6,836 bases of DNA from Pelotomaculum sp. GTDB lineage: Bacteria > Bacillota > Desulfotomaculia > Desulfotomaculales > Pelotomaculaceae. Numbering within the stretch: the stretch's first letter is position 1; every line of letters starts with the position of its first letter. The position numbers and the translations under genes are program-made. Below, one piece after another: positions 1-5,839 of this stretch. The stretch lies in the NCBI GenBank assembly GCA_022839445.1, contig JALHFC010000205.1, forward strand, positions 1 through 6,836, read 5' to 3'. The notes beneath the pieces were generated by a model that worked only from the letters and a program-made list of their open reading frames with translations, searched no databases and had not been told where the DNA came from.

Positions 1-962
1 GTTTGCACAGACAGCCGCAAGCATTTTTGCAAACGATCATATAAACGCGCGCCATAATGAAAACTGGCAATTGGCTGCAGTGCGCCTCCCACACCAATGA
101 AAACCAGCAATACCAACGCGTGAATGTAATTGACAATGGAATAGGCGGCCACACCTGTTTCCCCGCTCCAACGCATAAAGGTGACATTTAAGCCAATCGT
201 AACAACTGCGGCGGTCATCTCTGCGGTAAAGCCGGGAAAACCGATAATAAGGATTTGTTGCAAGGTTTTACATTGAAAACGTGACGCTCCCCACTTGAGG
301 GTGCTGCTTTTTCTAAAAAAATGTGCCAGTAATACAAAAATACCAATTCCCGCAGATATTACCGTGGCGTAGGCCGCGCCTTTCACTCCCCAACCGTATA
401 TAAAAATATAAATGTAATCCAGGATGATATTGAGCCCGGCAGTCACAGCCAGCGCAGCCATGGCCAGGTTTGGATTGCCGTCGTTGCGGACAAAAACACT
501 GAGCACGTTTTCCAAAACAAAAACAATGCCAAAGATTAATAAAACCGGTAAATAGTCCATGACATAAGGCAAAATGACTTCATTTGACCCCAAAAACCAG
601 GCCAATTCGTCAACCTTCCATAAGCAGGCACCCATAAGTACACCGGTTAGAAGTATGCAAAATAAGATGGATTGGGAAAAAACCGACCGGGCGTAGGCCA
701 GCTCACCCCTGCCCAGTGACATGGAATATATGGTAGCCCCCCCGGTACCGATCCACAAGGAAATGGCCAGGATCAAAGAAAACGCCGGGATGGAAATATT
801 GATCGCCGCCAGCCCGTTGGGTCCTACTCCACGGCTGACAAAAATACCGTCCAGGACAATGTTGATGGACATGAGCAACATTCCGAAGACTGAAGGGACC
901 AGGTATTGGAAGAATAATTTATTTATAGGTGTTTCTCTAAGTTTTGTCGCTGTATCCGTCAT
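1..962 (-). CDS. MATE-family multidrug/Na+ efflux transporter, MepA-like (3' end beyond the window)
   Basis: Integral inner-membrane antiporter of the MATE family, expected to export drugs or metabolites in exchange for Na+ or H+; the substrate cannot be read. From an ATG at 962, 320 codons stay open to the window edge, so about 130 residues of a usual ~450 are missing. The start MTDTATKLRETPINKLFFQY is a typical cytoplasmic lead. Hydrophobic segments lie near residues 18-42, 55-80, 95-117, 133-156, 166-188, 196-215, 235-260 and 272-298. Family landmarks are FVSRGVGPNGLAAINISIP (41-59), VRNDGNPNLAM (158-168), the internal-repeat signature GLNIILDYIYIFIYGWGVKG (176-195) and GGALQPIASFHYGAR (292-306). 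It has its own promoter, and the upstream unit ends in a terminator, so it is probably transcribed alone. The visible part is intact. The family is certain; the subfamily is inferred. Confidence 0.9.
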   Translation of the reverse strand, partial: MTDTATKLRETPINKLFFQYLVPSVFGMLLMSINIVLDGIFVSRGVGPNGLAAINISIPAFSLILAISLWIGTGGATIYSMSLGRGELAYARSVFSQSILFCILLTGVLMGACLWKVDELAWFLGSNEVILPYVMDYLPVLLIFGIVFVLENVLSVFVRNDGNPNLAMAALAVTAGLNIILDYIYIFIYGWGVKGAAYATVISAGIGIFVLLAHFFRKSSTLKWGASRFQCKTLQQILIIGFPGFTAEMTAAVVTIGLNVTFMRWSGETGVAAYSIVNYIHALVLLVFIGVGGALQPIASFHYGARLYDRLQKCLRLSVQ

Positions 963-993
963 TTAAGCTTTTACCCCCGCCAAAGATGCGTCT

Positions 994-1022
994 ATTATAA
1001 ACCTAAAAATGAAACACCGCAA
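994..1022 (-). promoter_or_regulatory. Sigma-A-type promoter for the MATE gene
   Basis: Reading the minus strand, TTGCGG (1017-1022) lies 17 nt before a consensus TATAAT (994-999), 32 nt upstream of the MATE ATG. A G-rich stretch at 974-979 is the only candidate ribosome binding site. The -10 is perfect and the -35 matches only in TTG. Confidence 0.5.
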
Positions 1023-1071
1023 AGATAGACGCAGATTACTGGGTTTTATGAAAAGGAAAGCAATTACCAAT

Positions 1072-1100
1072 AAAAAACGGCAGCTTCGTAAAGAGCTGCC
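1072..1100 (-). terminator. Rho-independent terminator after the decarboxylase
   Basis: A perfect 7-bp stem (1079-1085 with 1094-1100, GGCAGCT/AGCTGCC) with an 8-nt loop is followed on the minus strand by six T residues (A run at 1072-1077 on the plus strand). It lies about 40 nt past the decarboxylase stop and before the MATE promoter, so it separates the two units. Confidence 0.8.
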
Positions 1101-1140
1101 TCTTTATACAACTGATAAAAAAGCAAATTACCGGGAAACA

Positions 1141-2587
1141 TTAGATATCTAAAACCATAACGCTATCCACAATCGGATCGGTGGTCCCCTGCAAAGTGCA
1201 TTTCTCTTCTTTCAGCATTTTAACGTACTCAATCATTTCAGCCGTTATTATTTCACCCATGCTGACCAGGGGAATGCCCGGCGGGTAGACCATGATCATC
1301 TCACCGGCTATTTCCCCGGCGCAGTGTTCCAGCGGGACCGGCCTCTTGGGGCTGAAGAACGCTTCCCTTGGCTTCATCACCACTTCCGGGTAAAATTGGA
1401 CGGTATCTATTTTTTTAATGCCTTTTTGCCTGTTCTGGCCGGCTATTTCTTTGAGCGCTTTAACGAAAGTTTCGAGATATTCCCTTTGCTCGCCCAGGCT
1501 GATAATGGCAAGGATATTATACATATCGGCAAGCTCAATTAAAATATTGTAATCTTTGGCCAGCATTTCTTCCATTTCGTAACCGGTCAGGCCCAGTTCC
1601 TGCACATTTACCAGCAGCTTGGTGTCGTCAAAGCTAAAATGCCCTGCCTTTTCAAAATATCTTTTGTCCGGCGCAAACAGCCCAACTGGTTAGTTCCAGC
1701 ACCCTGTCCAGTATCTCAGCGCCCCTCACAGCTAACTGCTTCCTGGCGACATCAAGGGAACACAACAAAACGTAAGACGGGCTGGATGTGTAAGTGAGGT
1801 TTAACACCTGCTTTACGTAGTTGGGGTTAATCTTGCTGTTCCAGATCAGGAGCGCGGAGCTTTGAGTCATCGAGCCGCCTGTTTTGTGGAGGCTGGCCGC
1901 GCTCATATCGGCCCCCGCGGCCATCGCCGAAATGGGGAAATGCCGGTGAAACCGCATGTGGGTTCCGTGGGCCTCGTCCACCAGCACCGGCATATTGCTT
2001 GCGTGCGCTGTTTCCACTATTCGTTTCAGGTCAGGGGCCACCCCGTAATATGAAGGGTTGATCGCCATAACAGCTTTAGCGCCGGGATTTTCTTCTATTG
2101 ACCGCCGCAGGTTGCTTTCGGTGACGCTCAGCACTATCCCCAGGCGGTCATCAATTTCCGGCTGCACGTAAACCGGGCTGGCGCCGCTTAAAATAAAACC
2201 GTTAAAAATTGACTTGTGGGCGTTTCTGGGCACGATGATTTGGTCGCCGGGCACGCAGGTGCTCATAATCATCGCCTGTACGCCGGATGTGGTCCCGTTA
2301 ATTAAAAAGAACGCGTAGGTTGCTCCAAAAGCCCCGGCAAGGAGTTTTTCGGCCTTGGCGATGACCGCGGTCGGATCCCAGATCATGTCGATGCCCCTGG
2401 TCTCGTTCAAATCCATTCTGAGGACATTTTCGCCGACAAATTCTTTGTATTCTTCCAGACCGTGCCCGTGCTTGTGGCCGGGTATTTGCAACGGGACGGC
2501 TTTCCTTTTGACGTGATACTTTACGGCGTCAAAAAGTGGTGTTTTGTTTTGATCCAGCGCCATTTGCTCTACATCTTCTCCTAACAT
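1141..2587 (-). pseudogene. Orn/Lys/Arg decarboxylase (PLP fold type I, YaaO/SpeA-like), frameshifted
   Basis: The family consists of cytoplasmic PLP enzymes that decarboxylate lysine, arginine or ornithine to diamines or agmatine. The first reading frame (2587 down to 1652) carries PLFDAVKYHV, the IPGHKHGHG motif (35-43), NGTTSG (97-102), DEAHGTH (204-210) and the PLP-lysine motif SLHKTGGSMTQSS (232-244, Lys235). After LELT (297-300) the frame fails. A second frame resumes as GLFAPDKRYFEKAGHFSFDD, then TKLLVNVQELGLTGYEMEEM, and runs to the TAA at 1141. The family has about a dozen residues between these blocks, so a deletion of roughly 30-40 nt (2 mod 3) near 1681-1692 fits better than a one-base insertion. 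Total length, about 481 codons, is near the usual 480-490. The annotated ATG at 2587 overlaps the upstream stop by 7 nt. Met9 (MALDQNKTPLF) matches family N-termini better and has AGGAG upstream, though 14 nt away. As written, the C-terminal domain is lost and the enzyme should be inactive. Confidence 0.82.
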
Positions 2588-3234
2588 AACAATTCCCGCA
2601 TGTTTTCGGCGGACACCAGCAGCACAACCGGGGTCTGCTGGTCATCGTTGCCATGGGGGTTATCTTTTAAAAAGCTGTTTAAAGCCTGCAAATCCACACC
2701 GCCGGTGGCGGCCAGGATGTCCACATTTCCAATATCGTTCACATCGGTGATGACGGCGTCAACCCCGGTTTCCTTTTTTATCCTGTCTACAATTTTTTGT
2801 GGGTCCTTCGGGCCCAACACAATATGCCTGTCAAAAGGATACAAGGTGCCGGCGAAGTCGTCAATCAAAGCCAGGTCACTTCCCGCCACCCGGAAGAAGT
2901 CCCCCCTGCGCCCCACCAGCCGGCCCAGCCCCGCCGCCGCCACGGCCAAGAGAAAGCGGGCCGTCCCGGTCTCCTTTATGGCCACCTGCATGGAAGGGGG
3001 AGCGGCCAGGCTGCCTTCCTTGCCGGGGAAGCGGCAAAGAAACTTCGCTATCAGGCCGGGCTTGACCTCATCCGACAAATATATCCGCCCCTGGCTGATG
3101 GCGACCACGCTTTCGGCCACCGCCACAATATCGCCCGGCGCGGCTATATCTCCGGTGTATTTTTTTACTACATCGACGATATCGTCCTTTTCGGTGACGA
3201 GGTGCGTCCTGATTGGTATTCTTCCTGCAATCAC
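2581..3234 (-). CDS. F420-0:gamma-glutamyl ligase-like protein (CofE-like)
   Basis: 217-aa cytoplasmic protein resembling the N-terminal fold of coenzyme F420-0:L-glutamate ligase. Visible signs are the lead RIPIRTHLVTEKDDIVDVVK, the block PGDIVAVAESVVAISQGR (33-50), which matches the CofE pattern of a D-IV-V-SK/ES-V-S-x-GR core, and the acidic FRVAGSDLALIDDFAGTLYP around 114-133, where CofE binds metal and GTP. Clostridial copies of this family often occur without F420 biosynthesis genes, so a role in F420 synthesis is not implied; an amide ligase on another substrate is possible. The start is GTG, with AAGGTGA six bases upstream. It overlaps the amidase stop as GTGA and itself overlaps the decarboxylase ATG, so translational coupling is likely. 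It is the only undamaged gene of the three. Family fairly sure, substrate unknown. Confidence 0.7.
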   Translation of the reverse strand: MIAGRIPIRTHLVTEKDDIVDVVKKYTGDIAAPGDIVAVAESVVAISQGRIYLSDEVKPGLIAKFLCRFPGKEGSLAAPPSMQVAIKETGTARFLLAVAAAGLGRLVGRRGDFFRVAGSDLALIDDFAGTLYPFDRHIVLGPKDPQKIVDRIKKETGVDAVITDVNDIGNVDILAATGGVDLQALNSFLKDNPHGNDDQQTPVVLLVSAENMRELLC

Positions 3235-4095
3235 TTGCTCTCACCTTTTTTATTATCGCCGGTTTTCGCGGCGAAGTATTTGATCAGGCCGTTGAAAATC
3301 CCCTCCGCCGCCCTTTTCTGGATAGTCAGGCCGCGCAGGAACACTTCTTCTACAATATTGGTGATGGTTACAACTTCTACCTCCACCGCCGGAAATCCTT
3401 TAACCAGGGCGGCCAGTTCACCCTGCGCGGCAACTCCCCTGTCCCGGACCTTAATTTTGTCTCCCTGCCGGCGGGAGCGTAATGTGCCGCCGCGCCCACA
3501 ACATTACAGTCGGCGTCGGCGTGTGTATGGATACTGATAAAAGCATCCGCGCCCGCTCGGGTGGCAATATCCACCCTTTTTGATAGGGGGATGTCCTCGT
3601 CCCCACTCCTGGTCATTATGACATCCGCGCCCACCCGGCGCAAGAGCTTTTCCAAATTTTTAGCTATCGGTACCACTACATCTTTTTCAAAAAGACTGAC
3701 GGGACCTTTTCCCCCGGTGTCCTTCCCGCCGTGGCCGGGATCGACGACGATCTTTTTTCCACTAAATAATTTTATTAAACTAGAGCGGTCGAGGTAGACC
3801 TCCAACCGGAAAGGAAATCCTTCACGGACGGCCAGGGTGAATTCCGCCGGGTGCTCCGGCGCAATTTCCACCAGGGCGCCACCACCCGCCTGTTTTATAT
3901 TAATTTCCCGTAAAAGGCCGTCGTTTACCTCTATTATTCCCTCCGGCATATTGACAATAGCGCCGCTACCCTTGACAAAGTATAGGGGTAGGATCTCGTA
4001 GACTCAATCACCACTTTAGAAAACCAAGCCCCATTTTCACCATCCACTACTTTTGACCACAAGTTAGTAATCCGCGGCATTTCCCTGCAAGACAA
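3231..4095 (-). pseudogene. N-acetylmuramoyl-L-alanine amidase (AMIN + Amidase_3), two frameshifts
   Basis: Amidase_3 enzymes are zinc hydrolases that cut the MurNAc-L-Ala bond of peptidoglycan. The reading is spread over three frames. Frame a (TTG 4095 to about 3980) gives PRITNLWSKVVDGENGAWFS and KVVIESTRSYPYT, resembling an AMIN domain start. Frame b (about 3990 to 3450) continues with GSGAIVNMPEGIIEVNDGLL, then VVDPGHGGKD, SLFEKD and FISIHTHAD, giving the zinc ligands His, Glu and His. Frame c (about 3460 to the TGA at 3231-3233) holds VRDRGV, FPAVEVEVVTITNIVEE and QKRAAEGIFNGLIKYF, matching the family C-terminus with its catalytic Glu. The a-to-b shift near 3975-3990 is a net loss of one base (mod 3). 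At b-to-c (near 3450-3482) about 12 residues seem missing, so a deletion near 37-40 nt fits. No signal peptide is readable after the SD, unusual for a secreted hydrolase, so the 5' end may also be cut. The stop overlaps the next GTG. Identity is secure; inactivity is inferred. Confidence 0.78.
3241..3247 (-). promoter_or_regulatory. Ribosome binding site fixing the GTG start of the CofE-like gene
   Basis: AAGGTGA on the minus strand is 6 nt before the GTG at 3234. It sits inside the last codons of the amidase, consistent with coupled translation. Confidence 0.6.
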
Positions 4096-4100
4096 AAAGG

Positions 4101-4110
4101 CTCCCCCCTT
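4101..4110 (-). promoter_or_regulatory. Strong SD that selects a TTG start for the amidase remnant
   Basis: AAGGGGGGAG on the minus strand is 5 nt before a TTG at 4095-4093. The in-frame ATG at 4080 has only AGGGA one base upstream, too close to serve. This supports initiation at TTG 4095, giving MSCREMPRITN with no signal peptide. Confidence 0.45.
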
Positions 4111-4158
4111 ATAGCAGATTGGAACCAATAATATTTAACACACCATCTTTAAGTTCTT

Positions 4159-4187
4159 TATATATTTAAACTTTCCTGCACTAACAA
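4159..4187 (-). promoter_or_regulatory. Possible promoter for the amidase/ligase/decarboxylase unit
   Basis: Minus-strand TTGTTA (4182-4187) and TATATA (4159-4164) are separated by 17 nt, about 50 nt before the amidase SD. The region 4129-4278 is AT-rich and otherwise holds only weak inverted repeats, for example an ATATTTT-T-AAAATAT dyad at 4192-4206 and GAAGCAA/TTGCTTC at 4213-4238. Match to consensus is partial. Confidence 0.35.
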
Positions 4188-4278
4188 CTCGATATTTTTA
4201 AAATATACAGCGGAAGCAAAAAACCATTCCCTTGCTTCTGATATTGCCGCCAGAAATATCCCGGTTAAATCCTATGTT

Positions 4279-4614
4279 TTAAGCTTGTGAACTGTTCGAG
4301 GGGCTAGACCGTGAATGTTGACAGCCGCTGGCTTTAACTAAATCCAGACATCCTTCCTCGTTAATCCCCACCCAGAAATACACTGAAGAATCGCTTGCCC
4401 GGTATTTGGCGCCGCGTTGCTTCAAAAGTTTTTCTATCCTCTGTTTTGTTTCCTGGTCACTAAATGACCATTGCATTTCCAGGCATCCTGCCTTAAATAG
4501 AATATCAATTCTTAATCCGGTAGCTTCCCTCCGAAGTTGTCTCCAAAAATCTTCAAAAGATATGGGCTGGATTTTATTTCCTCCTCGCCGACGTGTTTTT
4601 AACCCATTCAACAT
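4279..4614 (-). CDS. Hypothetical protein, 111 aa, divergent from the XRE regulator
   Basis: I do not recognise this family. The protein is small and basic at the N-terminus (MLNGLKTRRRGGNK). It then has an amphipathic stretch, FEDFWRQLRREATGLRIDIL (20-39), a middle with WSFSDQETKQRIEKLLKQRG (49-68), a beta-like SSVYFWVGI (76-84) and a Ser-rich tail. There is no signal peptide or membrane segment. The main support that it is a real gene is upstream: an excellent sigma-A promoter (TTGACT-17-TATTAT) with an operator-like palindrome, about 28 nt before the -10-proximal end of the leader. The ATG at 4614 has only a weak GGAA site. A far better AGGAGG lies inside the frame at codons 10-12 but no ATG, GTG or TTG follows in frame. 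It could be a regulated partner of the XRE protein, but no function is claimed. Confidence 0.55.
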   Translation of the reverse strand: MLNGLKTRRRGGNKIQPISFEDFWRQLRREATGLRIDILFKAGCLEMQWSFSDQETKQRIEKLLKQRGAKYRASDSSVYFWVGINEEGCLDLVKASGCQHSRSSPSNSSQA

Positions 4615-4641
4615 AACGTTCCAAAAATTTGAGTATACTTA

Positions 4642-4670
4642 ATAATATTTCTTAGGAACTAAGAAGTCAA
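4642..4670 (-). promoter_or_regulatory. Sigma-A promoter of the 111-aa gene
   Basis: Minus-strand TTGACT (4665-4670) and TATTAT (4642-4647) with exactly 17 nt between them, 28 nt upstream of the ATG at 4614. Five of six -35 bases match consensus, and the spacing is ideal. Confidence 0.7.
4649..4665. promoter_or_regulatory. Palindromic operator inside the promoter spacer
   Basis: TTCTTAGGAACTAAGAA is a perfect inverted repeat: 7-bp arms TTCTTAG and CTAAGAA around a 3-nt centre. It fills the -35/-10 spacer of the minus-strand promoter, the classic place for repressor binding. An XRE regulator is transcribed divergently about 80 bp away, so it is the natural candidate. The pairing of protein and site is inference. 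Confidence 0.6.
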
Positions 4671-4718
4671 TGTCGTTTTCCGTATATTTAAGAACCAATA
4701 CCCTGGGAATTTGAATTG

Positions 4719-4727
4719 TGATAATAT
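4719..4727 (+). promoter_or_regulatory. Extended -10 promoter for the XRE gene
   Basis: TGATAATAT gives a TG-N-TAATAT extended -10 ending 18 nt before the GTG start. No good -35 lies 17 nt upstream. Transcription would start near 4734, leaving a leader of only about 12 nt with a weak GGTG, so expression may be low. Confidence 0.4.
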
Positions 4728-4745
4728 AGAATTGGTGTTGCAACC

Positions 4746-5012
4746 GTGAATAGCTATATAGGTATTCGCCTCAGATTGGCGCGAGAAGCAAAGCGTTTAA
4801 CGCAGGTGCAGGTTAAAATGCTTACAAATATACACAATAAAACATTATCCGGTTATGAAAAAGAAGTCAGCGAACCGGATATAAGGACTCTTAGAATCCT
4901 TGCTAATTTATATGAAACCAGCATTGATTATCTTGTGGGTAATACTGACGATCCTACCCCTCCCCAGGGATCCTACCCCTCCCCAGGCCAGGAAAAATGT
5001 ACCGGATTTTGA
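4746..5012 (+). CDS. XRE-family transcriptional regulator, truncated by a 19-bp duplication
   Basis: DNA-binding repressor-type protein with a Cro/C1 HTH_3 domain at about residues 5-65. The lead YIGIRLRLAREAKRLTQVQV and the helix LSGYEKEVSEPDIRTLRILA are typical, and LYETSIDYLVG closes the domain. The start is GTG. The present frame ends after 88 aa with a nonsense tail (GSYPSPGQEKCTGF) because a 19-bp block is repeated in tandem at 4950-4987. Removing one copy joins DDPTPPQ directly to ARKNVPDFEDIVLSAPTLKD and gives a 133-aa protein ending at the TAA at 5164-5166. The HTH domain survives, but the C-terminal part, probably for dimerisation or signal sensing, is lost. The gene is divergent from the 111-aa gene and close to a palindromic operator. 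The family is secure; the regulatory target is inferred. Confidence 0.85.
   Translation: MNSYIGIRLRLAREAKRLTQVQVKMLTNIHNKTLSGYEKEVSEPDIRTLRILANLYETSIDYLVGNTDDPTPPQGSYPSPGQEKCTGF
4950..4987 (+). repeat. Two exact tandem copies of a 19-bp unit
   Basis: The unit GATCCTACCCCTCCCCAGG occurs at 4950-4968 and again at 4969-4987 with no mismatch, inside the XRE gene just after the HTH domain. Nineteen is not a multiple of three, so the second copy shifts the frame by +1. It encodes DPTPPQ in the ancestral frame. Confidence 0.97.
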
Positions 5013-5166
5013 GGATATAGTCTTATCCGCCCCGACATTGAAAGACGCGTATTTAAGAATAGTTAAACTACACTTTGAATACCGTTTGGATAAAGAAACT
5101 TTTGTTCGATTGTCTGAATTGGCTTTTGACATGTATTGCTCATCGCCAAAAGATAGAGAAATATAA
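4969..5166 (+). pseudogene. Displaced C-terminal half of the XRE regulator
   Basis: This segment is open in the frame that the regulator would use with one 19-bp copy. It reads DPTPPQARKNVPDFEDIV, then APTLKDAYLRIVKLHFEYRL, and ends in SPKDREI before TAA. It is helical and acidic/basic mixed, as in C-terminal oligomerisation regions of small XRE repressors. It has no SD or plausible start of its own, so it is not a separate gene. It would be translated only if the duplication were lost. Confidence 0.75.
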
Positions 5167-5197
5167 AACGAGCGTGATGTGATATTTCACGCTCGTT
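5167..5197. terminator. Convergent (bidirectional) hairpin terminator
   Basis: An 11-bp perfect stem (5167-5177 with 5187-5197, core ACGAGCGTGA/TCACGCTCGT) with a 9-nt loop starts right after the XRE stop and lies 22 nt past the UPF0251 stop on the other strand. On the minus strand it is followed by TTTTATATTT. On the plus strand the tail is CCCATTTT. It can serve both genes, better on the minus strand. Confidence 0.8.
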
Positions 5198-5219
5198 CCC
5201 ATTTTACTAATGCATACGT

Positions 5220-5635
5220 TCAGTCTTCCCGATTAGCATTAATTGGTTCGATCCTTTGCCAGTTTTTACCGCAGCATGACGGGCATTGTGTACGCCGGCG
5301 GTGGATGGTTCCCTCCCAATGGTGCCCGCAACTCCGGCACTTTAGATTATGCTGGGCCAGCTTGTAATTCCCACCCGATACCTTCAAAGCCTCGCCGTTC
5401 ACCAGCGCCTGGGCTACCTTTTGCCTGGCGGAAGCCAGTACCCTGTGAAAGAAATAGACATCCTTTCCGCGCATTCCTCGTGCTCCAACCCGGACAGGTC
5501 CCTTAGCCTTATGGCCTCAAGCTCCTCGATCGACAGCACTATCTCGGACAGTTCCGTCATGGGTATGCCCGACGGTTTGAAGTAAGTAACCCACGGTAAT
5601 TGTTCAACTCTCCTGCATTTTGGCGGTCTGGGCAT
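5220..5635 (-). pseudogene. UPF0251 (DUF134) HTH protein with C-terminal zinc ribbon, frameshifted
   Basis: The family has a sigma-70 region 4-like HTH and is presumed to bind DNA; its genes often sit beside Mrp and NifX-like genes, as here. Frame one (5635 down to about 5456) gives the signature MPRPPKCRRVEQLPWVTYFK, then GIPMTELSEIVLSIEELEAI and LEHEECAERMSIS. The frame then breaks. Frame two resumes as FHRVLASARQKVAQALVNGE and ALKVSGGNYKLAQ, followed by a zinc ribbon with CRSC and CPSC pairs, to the TGA at 5220-5222. The family reads roughly S-R-x-T-F at this point. Here S joins F directly, which fits loss of about 10 nt (1 mod 3) near 5448-5456, removing part of the HTH recognition region. 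An SD-like GGGGAG lies at 5645-5650. As written only a 73-aa N-terminal fragment would be made. Family identity is strong; the exact deletion size is inferred. Confidence 0.82.
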
Positions 5636-5658
5636 CCTTTCTCTCTCCCCGATCGGTA

Positions 5659-5684
5659 CTATAATGAAACATGTTTCATTATAG
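5659..5684. promoter_or_regulatory. 26-bp perfect palindrome covering the UPF0251 -10 region
   Basis: The half CTATAATGAAACA is followed at once by its exact reverse complement, giving 13 bp per arm with no spacer. Each arm carries TATAAT, so a -10 box is present on both strands. It lies 24 nt upstream of the UPF0251 ATG. A TTAACT about 19 nt further upstream is a poor -35. The likely role is a repressor operator over the start site, possibly autoregulatory. The binding protein is unknown. The rest of 5685-5756 is AT-rich with nothing recognisable. Confidence 0.65.
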
Positions 5685-5756
5685 ATGATATATTTTAAAA
5701 CCAGTTAAGTTAACATTAAACTTTTCTTATTTAACCTAAGAATAAAACAAACACTT

Positions 5757-5800
5757 TAAAGAAACAAGCGCCACCTGTGATATTACCCTGGGGAGCGCTT
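5757..5800 (-). terminator. Probable terminator of mrp
   Basis: On the minus strand AAGCGC (5795-5800) pairs with GCGCTT (5766-5771). The stem extends through a T-G wobble and one mismatch to CC/GG, with a long loop, and is followed by GTTTCTTT. It lies about 40 nt past the mrp stop. The imperfect stem lowers confidence. Confidence 0.55.
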
Positions 5801-5839
5801 TTCTGGCAATAAAATAACATTAACTCAAATTCCGGCAAA

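Noticed and set aside
721..966. An 81-codon plus-strand frame at the MATE 5' end
   Set aside because: Antisense to a clear MATE reading frame that shows family motifs throughout.
1009..1152. A 47-codon Lys/Arg-rich plus-strand frame starting MKHRKDRRR
   Set aside because: It has no SD, it runs through the minus-strand terminator hairpin and into the decarboxylase stop, and its basic composition follows from an A-rich intergenic region.
1141..1605. The 154-codon frame as a stand-alone gene with a Met start
   Set aside because: Its frame continues upstream of that Met (GHFSFDDTKLLVNV) as normal decarboxylase sequence, so it is the 3' part of the broken gene.
2600..3537. Long plus-strand open frames (up to 246 codons) opposite the ligase-like and amidase genes
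   Set aside because: They are shadows of GC-rich codons on the coding strand; the sequence is Pro/Arg/Ser-rich, with no SD or family resemblance.
4213..4238. GAAGCAA/TTGCTTC hairpin downstream of the 111-aa gene
   Set aside because: A 7-bp AT-rich stem with a 12-nt loop and no adjacent T-run is too weak to call a terminator.
4900..5166. An 88-codon plus-strand frame starting at an ATG inside the XRE gene
   Set aside because: Its first third is the XRE gene read out of frame and its last two thirds are the displaced C-terminus of that gene; it is not an independent gene.
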